From: Clostridiales bacterium | Lineage (GTDB): Bacteria; Bacillota; Clostridia; Oscillospirales; Acutalibacteraceae | Assembly: GCA_012839345.1 (NCBI GenBank) | Contig: DUNN01000003.1 | Span: 124,001-188,000 of the forward strand | DNA length: 64,000 bases | Direction of reading: 5' to 3' | Part shown: positions 1 to 8,126 of the stretch, in pieces | How the letters are laid out: every line of letters starts with the position of its first letter | How positions within the stretch are numbered: the stretch's first letter is position 1 | The notes under the pieces: generated by a model | Database searches by the model: none | What the model was told of the DNA's origin: nothing | What the model saw: the letters and a program-made list of their open reading frames with translations, nothing else | Translations under genes and position numbers: made by a program

Positions 1-2547
1 ACGAGAGCGGGCATGCCGGTACCACAGGGCTTCACCATCACCACAGAAGCCTGCACACAGTATTACAAGGACGGCCGCCAGATTAACGATGAAATTCAGG
101 CGCAAATCTACGAATATCTTGCCAAGATGGAAGAAATCTGCGGTAAGAAATTTGCCGATGTTAACAATCCTCTGCTTGTTTCCGTACGTTCCGGCGCACG
201 TGCTTCCATGCCGGGCATGATGGACACAATTTTGAACCTTGGTTTGAACGACACGGTTGTCGAGGGCCTTGCGAAAAAGACCAACAACCCGCGTTTTGCA
301 TATGACTCTTACCGCCGCTTTATCCAGATGTTCTCTGACGTTGTTATGGAACTCTCCAAGAAGAGATTCGAAGAGATCATCGACGCCAAGAAAGCGGAAA
401 AAGGCGTAAAGCTGGACACCGAACTCGACACCGAAGACATGAAGGATTTGGTAAAGAGATTTAAGGCTTTCTATAAAGAAGAAAAAGGCGAAGACTTCCC
501 GTCTGACCCGAAGGTTCAGCTGATGGAAGCCGTTAAGGCTGTTTTCCGTTCCTGGGATAACCCCCGTGCGAACGTTTACCGCCGCATGAACGAAATTCCT
601 TATGACTGGGGTACCGCTGTTAACGTACAGTGCATGGTGTTCGGTAACTCCGGCAGCAAATCCGGTACAGGCGTTGCGTTTACCCGTAACCCGGCGACCG
701 GCGAAAAGGCGCTGTTCGGCGAATACCTCATCAATGCTCAGGGCGAAGACGTGGTTGCCGGTGTTCGCACACCGTCCCCGATTAGCCAGCTGAAGCAGGA
801 CATGCCTGAAGTTTACGAGCAGTTCGCACAGATTGCGACCCGCCTCGAGAATCATTATAAAGACATGCAGGACATGGAGTTCACCATTGAAGACGGCAAG
901 CTCTACATGCTGCAGACCAGAAACGGCAAGAGAACCGCAGCTGCTGCTTTAAAAATTGCGGTTGACCTGGTTGCCGAGGGTATGATCGACAAGGAAGAAG
1001 CGGTTCTCCGCGTGGAACCGAAGCAGTTGGATGCTCTGCTGCACCCGCAGTTTGACGCAGCTGCTCTGAAGAAAGCACAAGAAATCGGCAAGGGCCTTGC
1101 CGCTTCCCCGGGCGCTGCCTGCGGCCGTGTGGTATTCTCTGCGGAAGACGCAAAAGAATGGCACGCAAGAGGCGAGAAGGTTGTCCTCGTCCGTTTGGAA
1201 ACCTCTCCGGAAGACATTGAAGGTATGGCAGTCGCAGAAGGTATCCTCACCGTTCGCGGCGGCATGACCTCCCACGCAGCAGTTGTTGCGCGCGGCATGG
1301 GCACCTGCTGTGTATCCGGCTGCGGTGAAATCACCGTAAACTACGAGAAGAAGCAGTTCACCCTTGGTGGCAAGACCATTAAAGAGGGCGACTATATTTC
1401 CATCGACGGCATCACCGGCAAGATTTATGCGGAAGCGATTCCGACCGTTGACGCAAGCATTTCCGGCGACTTCGGCACCTTCATGGCTTGGGCCGACTCT
1501 GTCCGCAGACTGGAAGTTTACACCAACGCAGATACCCCGCGCGACGCAAAGCAGGGCCGTGAGTTCGGTGCACAGGGCATTGGTCTGTGCCGTACCGAGC
1601 ACATGTTCTTCGAAGCAAACCGTATTAAGGCAATGCGCGAGATGATCGTTGCAAAGACCACCGAAGAGCGCGAAAAGGCACTGGCAAAGATTATGCCTTA
1701 CCAGCAGGGTGACTTCGAAGGTCTGTACGAAGTAATGGAAGGCCGTCCGGTTATTATCCGCTACCTCGATCCGCCGCTCCATGAGTTCCTCCCGACCAAG
1801 GAAGAGGACATCAAGGAAATTGCAGGCGAGCTCAACATTACCGTGGAAGAGCTGAAAGATGTTATCTCCAGCCTGCACGAATTCAACCCGATGATGGGTC
1901 ACCGCGGCTGCCGTCTGGCTGTTTCCTATCCGGAAATTGCAAAGATGCAGACCACTGCCGTCATCAACGCGGCTATCGCCGTCAACAAGAAGCATCCTGA
2001 GTTCAAGACCGAACCGCGCATCATGATTCCGCTGGTTGGCGAAGAAAAAGAACTCAAGTTTGTTAAGGATATTGTTACTTCCACTGCGGATGCCATCATC
2101 AAGGAAACCGGCGTGGATCTGAAGTATCAGGTAGGCACCATGATCGAAATCCCGCGTGCTGCCCTGACCGCTGATGAAATTGCAAAGCATGCGGAATTCT
2201 TCAGCTTCGGCACCAACGACCTGACCCAGATGACCTTTGGCTTCAGCCGTGACGATGCTGGCAAGTTCCTCGGCTACTACTATGACAACAAGATTTACGA
2301 GTCCGATCCGTTTGCTCACCTTGACCAGAACGGCGTTGGCAAGCTCGTAAAGATGGCGGTTGAGCTTGGCCGCAAGACCAGACCCGACATCCACCTCGGC
2401 ATCTGCGGCGAACACGGCGGCGACCCGACTTCTGTTGAGTTCTGCCATTTCGCTGGCCTTGATTATGTATCCTGCTCGCCGTTCCGCGTGCCGATCGCAC
2501 GTTTGGCTGCTGCACAGGCTGCTGTAAGGGAAAAAAGAGCAAAATAA
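1..2547 (+). CDS. ppdK: Pyruvate, phosphate dikinase (5'-truncated by window edge)
   Basis: Cytoplasmic enzyme that interconverts pyruvate, ATP and phosphate with PEP, AMP and pyrophosphate. The reading frame is open from base 1. The first Met in the window (base 13) lies in the conserved segment MPVPQGFTITTEA, so roughly 30 N-terminal residues lie upstream. Counting from that Met, the visible order is the ATP-grasp part, the phosphohistidine swivel motif GGMTSHAAVVARG (His about 421), and the PEP/pyruvate TIM barrel with the C-terminal CGEHGGDP motif (about 798). Total length would fit the usual 870-880 residues. A good hairpin terminator follows. Identity is very secure; only the start lies outside the window. 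Confidence 0.97.
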   Translation, partial: TRAGMPVPQGFTITTEACTQYYKDGRQINDEIQAQIYEYLAKMEEICGKKFADVNNPLLVSVRSGARASMPGMMDTILNLGLNDTVVEGLAKKTNNPRFAYDSYRRFIQMFSDVVMELSKKRFEEIIDAKKAEKGVKLDTELDTEDMKDLVKRFKAFYKEEKGEDFPSDPKVQLMEAVKAVFRSWDNPRANVYRRMNEIPYDWGTAVNVQCMVFGNSGSKSGTGVAFTRNPATGEKALFGEYLINAQGEDVVAGVRTPSPISQLKQDMPEVYEQFAQIATRLENHYKDMQDMEFTIEDGKLYMLQTRNGKRTAAAALKIAVDLVAEGMIDKEEAVLRVEPKQLDALLHPQFDAAALKKAQEIGKGLAASPGAACGRVVFSAEDAKEWHARGEKVVLVRLETSPEDIEGMAVAEGILTVRGGMTSHAAVVARGMGTCCVSGCGEITVNYEKKQFTLGGKTIKEGDYISIDGITGKIYAEAIPTVDASISGDFGTFMAWADSVRRLEVYTNADTPRDAKQGREFGAQGIGLCRTEHMFFEANRIKAMREMIVAKTTEEREKALAKIMPYQQGDFEGLYEVMEGRPVIIRYLDPPLHEFLPTKEEDIKEIAGELNITVEELKDVISSLHEFNPMMGHRGCRLAVSYPEIAKMQTTAVINAAIAVNKKHPEFKTEPRIMIPLVGEEKELKFVKDIVTSTADAIIKETGVDLKYQVGTMIEIPRAALTADEIAKHAEFFSFGTNDLTQMTFGFSRDDAGKFLGYYYDNKIYESDPFAHLDQNGVGKLVKMAVELGRKTRPDIHLGICGEHGGDPTSVEFCHFAGLDYVSCSPFRVPIARLAAAQAAVREKRAK

Positions 2548-2583
2548 TTTTCCTTTCCGTTTAAACAGAAAGTGAATCTGGAA

Positions 2584-2632
2584 CCCGGAAGTTTGTATGG
2601 TTTTCCATGCAAATTCCGGGCTCTTGTTTTAT
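2584..2632 (+). terminator. Rho-independent terminator of ppdK
   Basis: CCCGGAA and TTCCGGG arms (2584-2590, 2614-2620) enclose a mostly paired stem with a TTTT loop, followed by a T-rich run. It sits 37 bases after the ppdK stop. Confidence 0.8.
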
Positions 2633-2656
2633 TACCGGACTTTTCCGGCAACCGGC

Positions 2657-2686
2657 TTGAAAAGTTTACGCAGAAAGTAGTACAAT
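2657..2686 (+). promoter_or_regulatory. Sigma-A type promoter upstream of the 158-aa membrane protein gene
   Basis: TTGAAA at 2657-2662 and TACAAT at 2681-2686, separated by 18 bases. It would give a leader of about 135 bases before the TTG start at 2830. Confidence 0.5.
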
Positions 2687-2829
2687 AGAGTCATTCCAGA
2701 TGGAACGAGGAAAAGAAAACGGTACGGACATAAAATAAATTCCGGGACATTCCGTTTCGGTTGGGTATATTCTATCATGCGGTGTGACACAATGCTTCTT
2801 CAAAGAAAACCGGGTTGAGGTGAACCAAT

Positions 2830-3306
2830 TTGAGCAAAAAACAGATTAAATGGGTCATTGTTGGCGTGGAGGTACTGCTGATTGCAGCACTGTTCCTACC
2901 GGCGGGAAGAACGCTGAATGGTTCCGGGCGCGAAGATAACAGCCTGAGCGTGTTCGGGATGATTGCCCGTTACGGCGGGCTGGGGTTTGGCACGGACGCG
3001 CTGTTTTACATGATTTTGGCCTGTGCGCTTCCCGTGGCCGTAGTTGGAACCGTTTTTCTGCTGCACGAGCGCTATAACTTCGGAGCTGCCACGCTTTTGA
3101 GCGCGCTGCAGACCGCGTCTTCCGCCTGCTTTTTCAGTGCGGTGTCGCGCAAACTGGTGGATTATACGGCGCTGACTATGCTGCCGTATTTGATTGTTTT
3201 GGTGCAGTTGGCATCTGTGCTGCTGCTGATTTATGCGTTCCTTCTTTCCGAGCCGGGCGAGCGGCGTGGGTCCAACGAGACGAATGAGGGGAAACGGGAT
3301 TCCTAA
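2830..3306 (+). CDS. Small multi-pass membrane protein of unknown function
   Basis: A 158-residue protein starting at TTG, chosen because GAGGTG lies 8-10 bases upstream. The frame shows about four hydrophobic segments: residues 8-25, 55-80, 85-110 and 120-140. The C-terminal tail is charged (SEPGERRGSNETNEGKRDS). I recognise no family. The gene stands alone between ppdK and the tRNA-Arg locus, with its own predicted promoter. Real coding is supported by the RBS, the membrane pattern and lack of a competing frame; function is unknown. Confidence 0.7.
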   Translation: MSKKQIKWVIVGVEVLLIAALFLPAGRTLNGSGREDNSLSVFGMIARYGGLGFGTDALFYMILACALPVAVVGTVFLLHERYNFGAATLLSALQTASSACFFSAVSRKLVDYTALTMLPYLIVLVQLASVLLLIYAFLLSEPGERRGSNETNEGKRDS

Positions 3307-3337
3307 GGGGAAAGTTTCGACCCGTGAGCTTTCTTGA

Positions 3338-3366
3338 TTGACAAAGCCCGGGCAGTATTTTATAAT
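3338..3366 (+). promoter_or_regulatory. Strong consensus promoter of the tRNA-Arg locus
   Basis: Perfect TTGACA (3338-3343), 17-base spacer and perfect TATAAT (3361-3366). The first tRNA-like segment begins 30 bases downstream. The promoter presumably served the original tRNA and now reads through to the intact copy at 3612. Confidence 0.85.
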
Positions 3367-3395
3367 AGGGGAGTTGCCTGACCCAAATGGAATAC

Positions 3396-3435
3396 GTCTC
3401 CGTAGCTCAGTTGGATAGAGCGGTCGCCTCCTAAG
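3396..3435 (+). pseudogene. 5' half of a tRNA-Arg(CCT) gene, broken in the anticodon loop
   Basis: The acceptor strand GTCTCCG, D arm and anticodon loop CTCCTAA are present. After CTCCTAAG (3428-3435) the sequence turns into unrelated AT-rich DNA. The acceptor strand GTCTCCG pairs fully (one G-T wobble) with CGGGGAC of the tRNA 3' half at 40620-40664. The two look like halves of one gene split by integration. The anticodon stem halves do not pair well (GTCGC against GCAGT), so the history is not simple. Confidence 0.75.
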
Positions 3436-3495
3436 AATATGTTATGACGACCGCCTTTTAAGCAAAAGTGATTGACAACGAGTTAATTCAAGCCT

Positions 3496-3599
3496 AAAAT
3501 TGAATAGATTTTAAAGATGTTTCCGTAGCTCAGCTGGATAGAGCGACCGCCTCCTAAAAACCGAATCGTTCGAATCCTGGAGCCCTGCAAAATTGAATA
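3496..3599 (+). repeat. Tandem tRNA-like unit with repeated spacer AAAATTGAATA
   Basis: AAAATTGAATA occurs at 3496-3506 and again at 3589-3599, each just before a tRNA-like block (3519 and 3612). The locus was therefore partly duplicated in tandem, by repeat integration events or local duplication. Confidence 0.5.
3519..3589 (+). pseudogene. Decayed tRNA-Arg(CCT)-like copy
   Basis: The D arm GCTCAGCTGGATAGAGC and CCTCCTAA anticodon loop are recognisable. The 3' half (after CTCCTAAAAACCG) does not form an anticodon stem, and the acceptor ends do not pair. It is judged non-functional. Confidence 0.65.
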
Positions 3600-3611
3600 T
3601 TTTCTGTATAA

Positions 3612-3688
3612 GCCCCCGTAGCTCAGTTGGATAGAGCGGTCGCCTCCTAAGCGACAGGCCACTGGTTCGAACCCAGCCGGGGGTGCCA
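3612..3688 (+). tRNA. tRNA-Arg (anticodon CCT)
   Basis: A complete cloverleaf with CCA encoded. Acceptor GCCCCCG pairs with CGGGGGT, the D stem is GCTC/GAGC, the anticodon stem is GTCGC/GCGAC around loop CTCCTAA, and the T arm has TTCGAAC. It reads AGG codons. It lies directly inside the left end of the mobile element, so its 3' half may have been supplied by the element to restore a tRNA damaged by integration. Confidence 0.93.
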
Positions 3689-3694
3689 AAAATG

Positions 3695-3736
3695 ACCGCT
3701 GTAAGCCGTTTTTCGATGGTTTACAGCGGTTTTTTG
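3695..3736 (+). terminator. Terminator after tRNA-Arg
   Basis: ACCGCTGTAA (3695-3704) and TTACAGCGGT (3721-3730) form a perfect 10-bp stem followed by TTTTTT. Confidence 0.9.
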
Positions 3737-3802
3737 TTATCACTTTCCCGGAGCGTTCTTGTCGCTCCGCCGGAACGATTTTATACATTTTCCGCTGTAT
3801 GC

Positions 3803-3867
3803 CTGCTAATTGGCTTCGAACTATTTTTCCGGTCTTGCTAATAAAAAACGCCGATTTGCTAATACGA
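3803..3867 (+). repeat. Iterated YTGCTAAT repeats at the left element end (probable integrase arm sites)
   Basis: CTGCTAAT at 3803-3810, TTGCTAATA at 3835-3843 and TTGCTAATACGA at 3856-3867, all in the same orientation, between attL and the integrase stop. The same words recur at the right end (40410, 40463, 40474) and once upstream of xis (5593). Short direct repeats at both ends are typical arm-type binding sites of Tn916/lambda-like integrases. Confidence 0.6.
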
Positions 3868-3877
3868 TTTTCCCGCC

Positions 3878-5272
3878 CTATTTTTCGGATGGGGCCGACG
3901 CCAGCAATGCAGCCAGTGTGTTGGCCAGTTCCGGCGACTTGCGAAGCTGTTCCACCAGGGCCTCCAAATCCAATGTGGCGGGCGCCGGTTCCTTTGGTTC
4001 CTCCGGTGGACGAACCGAACGCAGGTCAGGATTGGCATAGAAGGCGCTCTCAAACTTCTGGGCGTTGATCTTGCGGTCCTCGTCCAGAATGTGGGCATAC
4101 ACGCTCGTAATCATGTCGATCTGGGCGTGGCCCGTGTCTCCCTGGGTGGCCTTCAGGTCGCCGTGGTTCAGCTTTAACTTATAGGTGGTGCTGGAATGAC
4201 GGAGAGAGTGAAAGACCACTTTGGGAAGCCCTGCTTTCTCCCGCAGCTTCTCAAACGACTTCAGGATGATACGGTCCTCACAGGGGCGGCCATTGGCCAG
4301 TGCCACCACCAGGTCGTAGTCCTGATACTCGTCGCGGAGCAGCGCCCGCAGCTCGTCTTGCGCGGATTTCCATTCCCGCAGGATGTAAGCCAGGGTCTTG
4401 GGCAGCCACACCTTGCGGATGCTGGAATCGGTCTTGGGCTTCTTCAAAATGATCCTGGTGCTGGTATTGGGAAACAGAGGCGTGAACACATGATAGATGT
4501 CCTTTTGCCCCAGCATCTCAATGGCTCTCTTGGAGGCCCGCGCCAGCTCCTTGTCGATGTAGACATAAGCGTTGTCATCGGCAATATCTTCATCGGAGAT
4601 GTGGACGTTGCTCCAGGTCAGCCCTAGAATCTCACCCATGCGCAGCGAACAAGCAAAGGCCAGGTTCATTGCCACATAGAGTTTGCTGTCCGTACACTGG
4701 TCCAGGGCAGTGCGGATCATATCGGCGGTCCAGATGTCCCGCTTCTTGTATTCCACTTTGGGCAGCACCACATTGTCAAAGGGGTTCTTGGCAACCAGCT
4801 CCCACCGAACCGCCTGCTTGAAGGCACAGCGGAGAAGTTTGATGATTTTCTCGATGGTGGCGTTGGTGACAAACTCCGTTTTGGCGTGGTGCGTCCTGGT
4901 GTTCACCGCAGGGGTTTTCTGCAAGGTCTGGATGTACTTGTCCACCACCCGCGTGGTGACGTCCTGCACCTTCATATCCCCGATGATGGGGTTGATGTAG
5001 TTGGCAATCAGCGAGTTTTGGCTGTCATACATGGAAACGCCCCACCGCTTTTCTCCGTAAAGGGAAACGAAGTCCGACAGGAACTCCGCAATATTCTGAT
5101 TGGTGGGCGGAAGGAAGGAGTTGGAGCTTTTCTGGCTCTCAATCTCTGCCTTGCGCTTCAATGCCTCTTGATAGGAAGTGCGGGTTTCCCATTTCTGCTT
5201 GGTTTCGCCGTTCTCGTCCACATAAGTATAAACAATAGAATAGTTTTTCTTTCTTTTGATGATGGATGCCAT
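3878..5272 (-). CDS. int: Tyrosine-type integrase of the conjugative element
   Basis: A 464-residue tyrosine recombinase that should integrate and excise the element at the tRNA-Arg anticodon loop. The N-terminal 50 residues resemble an arm-binding AP2-like domain (IVYTYVDENGETKQKWETRT). A core-binding helical domain follows (about 60-165), then the catalytic domain with Arg about 211 (SLRMGE), HxxR about 355-358 (HSLRH), His about 382 (TGHAQ) and nucleophile Tyr about 392 (SVYAHIL). The C-terminal tail beyond 405 is Pro/Glu-rich. The RBS GAAAGGAAGG fits the start. It is the leftmost element gene, pointing at the tRNA, with xis 21 bases upstream. Confidence 0.95.
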   Translation of the reverse strand: MASIIKRKKNYSIVYTYVDENGETKQKWETRTSYQEALKRKAEIESQKSSNSFLPPTNQNIAEFLSDFVSLYGEKRWGVSMYDSQNSLIANYINPIIGDMKVQDVTTRVVDKYIQTLQKTPAVNTRTHHAKTEFVTNATIEKIIKLLRCAFKQAVRWELVAKNPFDNVVLPKVEYKKRDIWTADMIRTALDQCTDSKLYVAMNLAFACSLRMGEILGLTWSNVHISDEDIADDNAYVYIDKELARASKRAIEMLGQKDIYHVFTPLFPNTSTRIILKKPKTDSSIRKVWLPKTLAYILREWKSAQDELRALLRDEYQDYDLVVALANGRPCEDRIILKSFEKLREKAGLPKVVFHSLRHSSTTYKLKLNHGDLKATQGDTGHAQIDMITSVYAHILDEDRKINAQKFESAFYANPDLRSVRPPEEPKEPAPATLDLEALVEQLRKSPELANTLAALLASAPSEK

Positions 5273-5293
5273 AACGAACCTTCCTTTCTGCTG

Positions 5294-5500
5294 TTACAGA
5301 TCAAGCGGCTCCAGCCACTTGTCAAACGACCGCTTGGGAATTCGTATGGCGTTACCAATTCGTACGCTTTTGAAAAGGCCCTCCTGCACAAGGCGGTATG
5401 CCTGTGTCCGGCTGACACCTAATATCCGGGCAATCTCGTTGACCGTATAGGTGCGGCACTCCAAAGGCCTTTTCTCCGTACCGTTCTGAATCTCTGACAC
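5294..5500 (-). CDS. xis: Excisionase-family helix-turn-helix protein
   Basis: A small DNA-binding protein of the excisionase/MerR-like family, expected to set recombination direction for the adjacent integrase. The GTG start at 5500 is chosen because AAAGGAGG precedes it by 5 bases, giving 68 residues. The HTH core is TYTVNEIARILGVSRTQAYR, followed by the wing GLFKSVRIGNAIRIPKRSFDKWL. It is just upstream of int on the same strand. A related protein is encoded near the right end (40186-40395). Confidence 0.9.
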   Translation of the reverse strand: MSEIQNGTEKRPLECRTYTVNEIARILGVSRTQAYRLVQEGLFKSVRIGNAIRIPKRSFDKWLEPLDL

Positions 5501-6028
5501 AGCAGCCTCCTTTCCAGTCAGAAACGGCACGCAAAGGGGTGTTCATTCATAACTTCCACCCTCATTGTACCGCGCCGTTTCGGGTTTGTCTGCTGCTAAT
5601 GAAAAGTTTACGAACTATCCGTAAACAGAAAAGCAGAAGATTTATCTGAAAATAAAAGAGGCAAAAAACGGATGGCTGTTGGCCGCAGCTCCACGGGAAT
5701 CTCACCCCGGCCCATGCTGATGGGTGCGCCGCGCAATGCTTTGAGGGCGTTCAACGCGGGAGTCTCATTATCCTGTCTGTGAATCCTCGCCCACAAGCTG
5801 CCACACCTGTTTCGCGGCCTGGTTTTGTCGCTCACCTGTTTGGTAGGGGTCCCGTCCTGCGGACTTGCAACAGGGTCATGGCGCACCGGCCGACCGGCTC
5901 CACACAGACAGATCGTATCCGTCTGCCTTATGCTGCCCGAAGGCTTTCTTTGTCAAGGTGGGATCAGTCCCCGGCATCGGCAAAGGAGGAAAGGGTAAGC
6001 CGCTTGCCTTCTGCCGGGGCTGACAGGA
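5501..6028. other. Non-coding stretch between xis and the HTH gene
   Basis: 528 bases with no convincing gene. It carries one more CTGCTAAT word at 5593-5600. The open frames on either strand (for example 5608-5886 minus) lack an RBS and resemble nothing I know. A decayed element gene or long leader is possible. Confidence 0.4.
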
Positions 6029-6262
6029 TCAGGCGCGCATCACGGCCCGGATCAGCCGGATTTCCAGACAGCGCTTCATGTGGGCATCCACGCACACATG
6101 AGGGGTTCCGTCCTTGTCATAGAGAGTACGGGTACACAGGCAGCTCATATAGTCGTCGTAGTACCGCAGCACCTGCTCCATGGCCTCGCTGTCACCGCCG
6201 GAGGCCGCATGGATCACCCAAACGGGCGGCAGGTCCTTTCCCTTGTGGATGGGCTCTGTCAT
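6029..6262 (-). CDS. HTH_16-like conjugative-transposon regulator
   Basis: A 77-residue protein resembling the short helix-turn-helix regulators found beside sigma-like genes in Tn916/Tn1549-type elements. Recognisable segments are SGGDSEAMEQVLRYYDDYMS and VDAHMKRCLEIRLIRAV. The start is supported by AAAGGAGG about 10 bases upstream. It follows the sigma-factor gene closely and probably shares its transcript, a pair typically linked to control of element excision or transfer. Confidence 0.75.
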   Translation of the reverse strand: MTEPIHKGKDLPPVWVIHAASGGDSEAMEQVLRYYDDYMSCLCTRTLYDKDGTPHVCVDAHMKRCLEIRLIRAVMRA

Positions 6263-6267
6263 CTTCC

Positions 6268-6699
6268 TCAGCCTCCTTTCGGTATCAGCGCCGACAATGC
6301 TTCGCGCAGCTCCTGCAGCGCCTTCGTCCGGTGCCGCTGAACGGCGCTCCGGGACATCCCAACGAGATTGCCGATCTCACCGTCTGCCAAGTCCAGAGTA
6401 CAGTGCAAAATCAAAATGCTCTGCTCCGTCTGCGGCAAAGCGGAGAAAGCCTCGGCCACAAGCTCGTTGTCGATATGTAGATCGTAGCCGTGCGACGAGA
6501 ACACAATGCTGTCGCTGGGGTAACGATCCACGACGCAGAGCTTGTCCAGCTCCGCCTGGGACAAGTCGCTAAAGAAGGCTTCACGCTCTCTTTGGCGTTT
6601 CATGTTCCGCAGGTAGGCTCTGGCCTCGTTTCGCAATACCTTCTTGCAAAAAGCATCGAACCGGCATTGCTCGCCATAGTCGCGGGGGTTAGATTCCAT
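6268..6699 (-). CDS. Sigma-70 family RNA polymerase sigma factor (element-encoded)
   Basis: A 143-residue sigma-like protein. The start at 6699 is chosen from AGGGGGTGAAACTG upstream; a longer in-frame reading to 6786 lacks such a site. The N-terminal part (FDAFCKKVLRNEARAYLRNMKRQ) resembles region 2. The C-terminal part is a clear region 4 HTH (DGEIGNLVGMSRSAVQRHRTKAL). It is upstream of the HTH_16-like gene. It likely transcribes or activates element genes; the target promoters cannot be told from the sequence. Confidence 0.85.
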   Translation of the reverse strand: MESNPRDYGEQCRFDAFCKKVLRNEARAYLRNMKRQREREAFFSDLSQAELDKLCVVDRYPSDSIVFSSHGYDLHIDNELVAEAFSALPQTEQSILILHCTLDLADGEIGNLVGMSRSAVQRHRTKALQELREALSALIPKGG

Positions 6700-6850
6700 C
6701 AGTTTCACCCCCTTTCCATGGGGGATCAGGTGGTTCTCTCCCTTTCCGCTACTACCAATCCTGCGAGAGTGTGTTCTGCCCGCCAAACGCCTCCTTTTTG
6801 AAGAAAATTTGAGAAAAGCAACGGCCAGCCAGCCCGACCGCAGGAAACGA

Positions 6851-6887
6851 CAAAAAGCGCCCGGCAGGTCACAGACCCACCGGGCGC
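6851..6887 (-). terminator. Leftward terminator-like hairpin
   Basis: GCGCCCGG (6857-6864) pairs with CCGGGCGC (6880-6887). Read leftward, the stem is followed by TTTTTG. Confidence 0.6.
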
Positions 6888-7069
6888 AATAGCGAGTGAT
6901 ATGAAGTTTATTTACATGGTATAGTTCATACTCATAGCCGAACCTGTCTGACGAATGGAACGGGCTTTTTTTGAGCGGCTAGCCCTTGTCAGATTAGGCG
7001 GGGATAGCATCCGGCGCAGCATGTCGGCATCCTCCTTCTATGCCGCCGTGGAAGCTGTCAGGGCAAAAG

Positions 7070-7104
7070 AAAACGGCGGCTTTGATTTCTCAAAACCGTC
7101 GTAA
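7070..7104 (-). terminator. Terminator of the ABC-transporter operon
   Basis: Read leftward, an ACGACGGTTTTGA arm, GAAA loop and TCAAAGCCGCCGT arm are followed by TTTTC. It lies about 130 bases after the ATPase stop. Confidence 0.6.
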
Positions 7105-7232
7105 AGCTGCAATTATTCTGTTTGTGGCGCATAATGAATTAGCCGCCAAAACAACGGTTTTTTTTATTCCGTTGGGCAGCCAATTTTATTTTACTGAACC
7201 TTCGATGTAAAAGTTTGATTAGGTGTGCTTGA

Positions 7233-8126
7233 TTATTTCAAAAAGATTTCTTCTAAAGTCGCCTTTTGGGGAGTGACAGAATAAATGGATATGCCGTGAG
7301 AGATAAGCAACTCAATAACCTTCGAAATATCCTCTTGGGCTTTTACTTCAAAGAGCATCGTGTTATCCGTAACCTCAATCAATTTGGCGAAATGAAACGC
7401 TGGTGATGTGCAAAAGTCACTAGGAACTCGGCAATGAATTTGCACCTTTATAACTGTCGTATAACGGTTGATGACTTCGTCTATCTCGCCATTTACACGA
7501 AAGCTACCTTGATCTAAGATTGCGACATGACTACATAGCCGTTCTATTTCATTAAGATTGTGGGAAGCCAAAAAGATAGTTGTGCCGCTCTGGTGCAAGC
7601 GACGGAACAACCCTTGTATATGTAAAATAGACTCTGGATCAACACCGGATGTTGGTTCATCCAGAAACAGTAATCTTGGTTCCCCTATAAGAGCTTGAGC
7701 TAAGGAAATCTTCTTTTTCATTCCAAAAGAGTATTCCTTTATTTTGCGATCAAAAGGAACATCCAAGCTGACATCATCTAGGCAGCGCTTAATATCACTT
7801 TTTGTTAATTTTACGCCTTTCAGAGATGCCATATATTTTAGAAATTCAGCACCCGTCATTGCACCATATAGGCCCGAAACATCTGGCATAACTCCAATAG
7901 ACTTTTTGGCCTGATTCAATTTACGATCTGGCGTGTCATAAATCCAAAAAGCACCGTCAGATTTCAAGACCGTCCCTGTTAAAGTGTTAATGAGTGTACT
8001 TTTACCTGCACCATTTTTGCCGACCAGCCCCCAAAATGCACCATCCTCGACAGATAGTGTAATTCCTCGAAGCACTTTGGCTTTTCCGTAATTTTTCTGC
8101 AAATTATGAGTCCTAATTGCATCCAT
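7233..8126 (-). CDS. ABC transporter ATP-binding protein
   Basis: A 297-residue cytoplasmic ATPase subunit. Walker A is GLVGKNGAGKSTLIN (about 33-47), the signature is YSFGMKKKISLAQAL (about 130), Walker B is LLFLDEPTSGVDPES (about 155), and the switch His is in FLASHNLNEIERL. The C-terminal 80 residues form an accessory domain, as in antibiotic or bacteriocin exporters. The permease stop TAA directly abuts this ATG, so the two are co-translated. It is the last gene of a regulator/ABC operon; export or immunity against a peptide is a reasonable guess, but the substrate is unknown. Confidence 0.93.
   Translation of the reverse strand: MDAIRTHNLQKNYGKAKVLRGITLSVEDGAFWGLVGKNGAGKSTLINTLTGTVLKSDGAFWIYDTPDRKLNQAKKSIGVMPDVSGLYGAMTGAEFLKYMASLKGVKLTKSDIKRCLDDVSLDVPFDRKIKEYSFGMKKKISLAQALIGEPRLLFLDEPTSGVDPESILHIQGLFRRLHQSGTTIFLASHNLNEIERLCSHVAILDQGSFRVNGEIDEVINRYTTVIKVQIHCRVPSDFCTSPAFHFAKLIEVTDNTMLFEVKAQEDISKVIELLISHGISIYSVTPQKATLEEIFLK

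Larger units (their letters stand above)
6700..7232. other. Intergenic region upstream of the sigma gene, with two terminators
   Basis: 533 bases without a supported standard gene. It holds two leftward terminator-like hairpins (listed separately). Near 6914-6940 on the minus strand lies a seven-codon frame, ATG AGT ATG AAC TAT ACC ATG TAA. It may be a leader region for the sigma/HTH operon. Confidence 0.4.

Noticed and set aside
949-2448. Long 499-residue minus-strand open frame inside ppdK
   Set aside because: It is the antisense of a strongly conserved gene with biased codons, has no RBS and no known domain.
5608-5886. 92-residue minus-strand frame between xis and the HTH gene
   Set aside because: No RBS, no recognisable domain, Pro/Arg-rich composition typical of non-coding GC-rich DNA.
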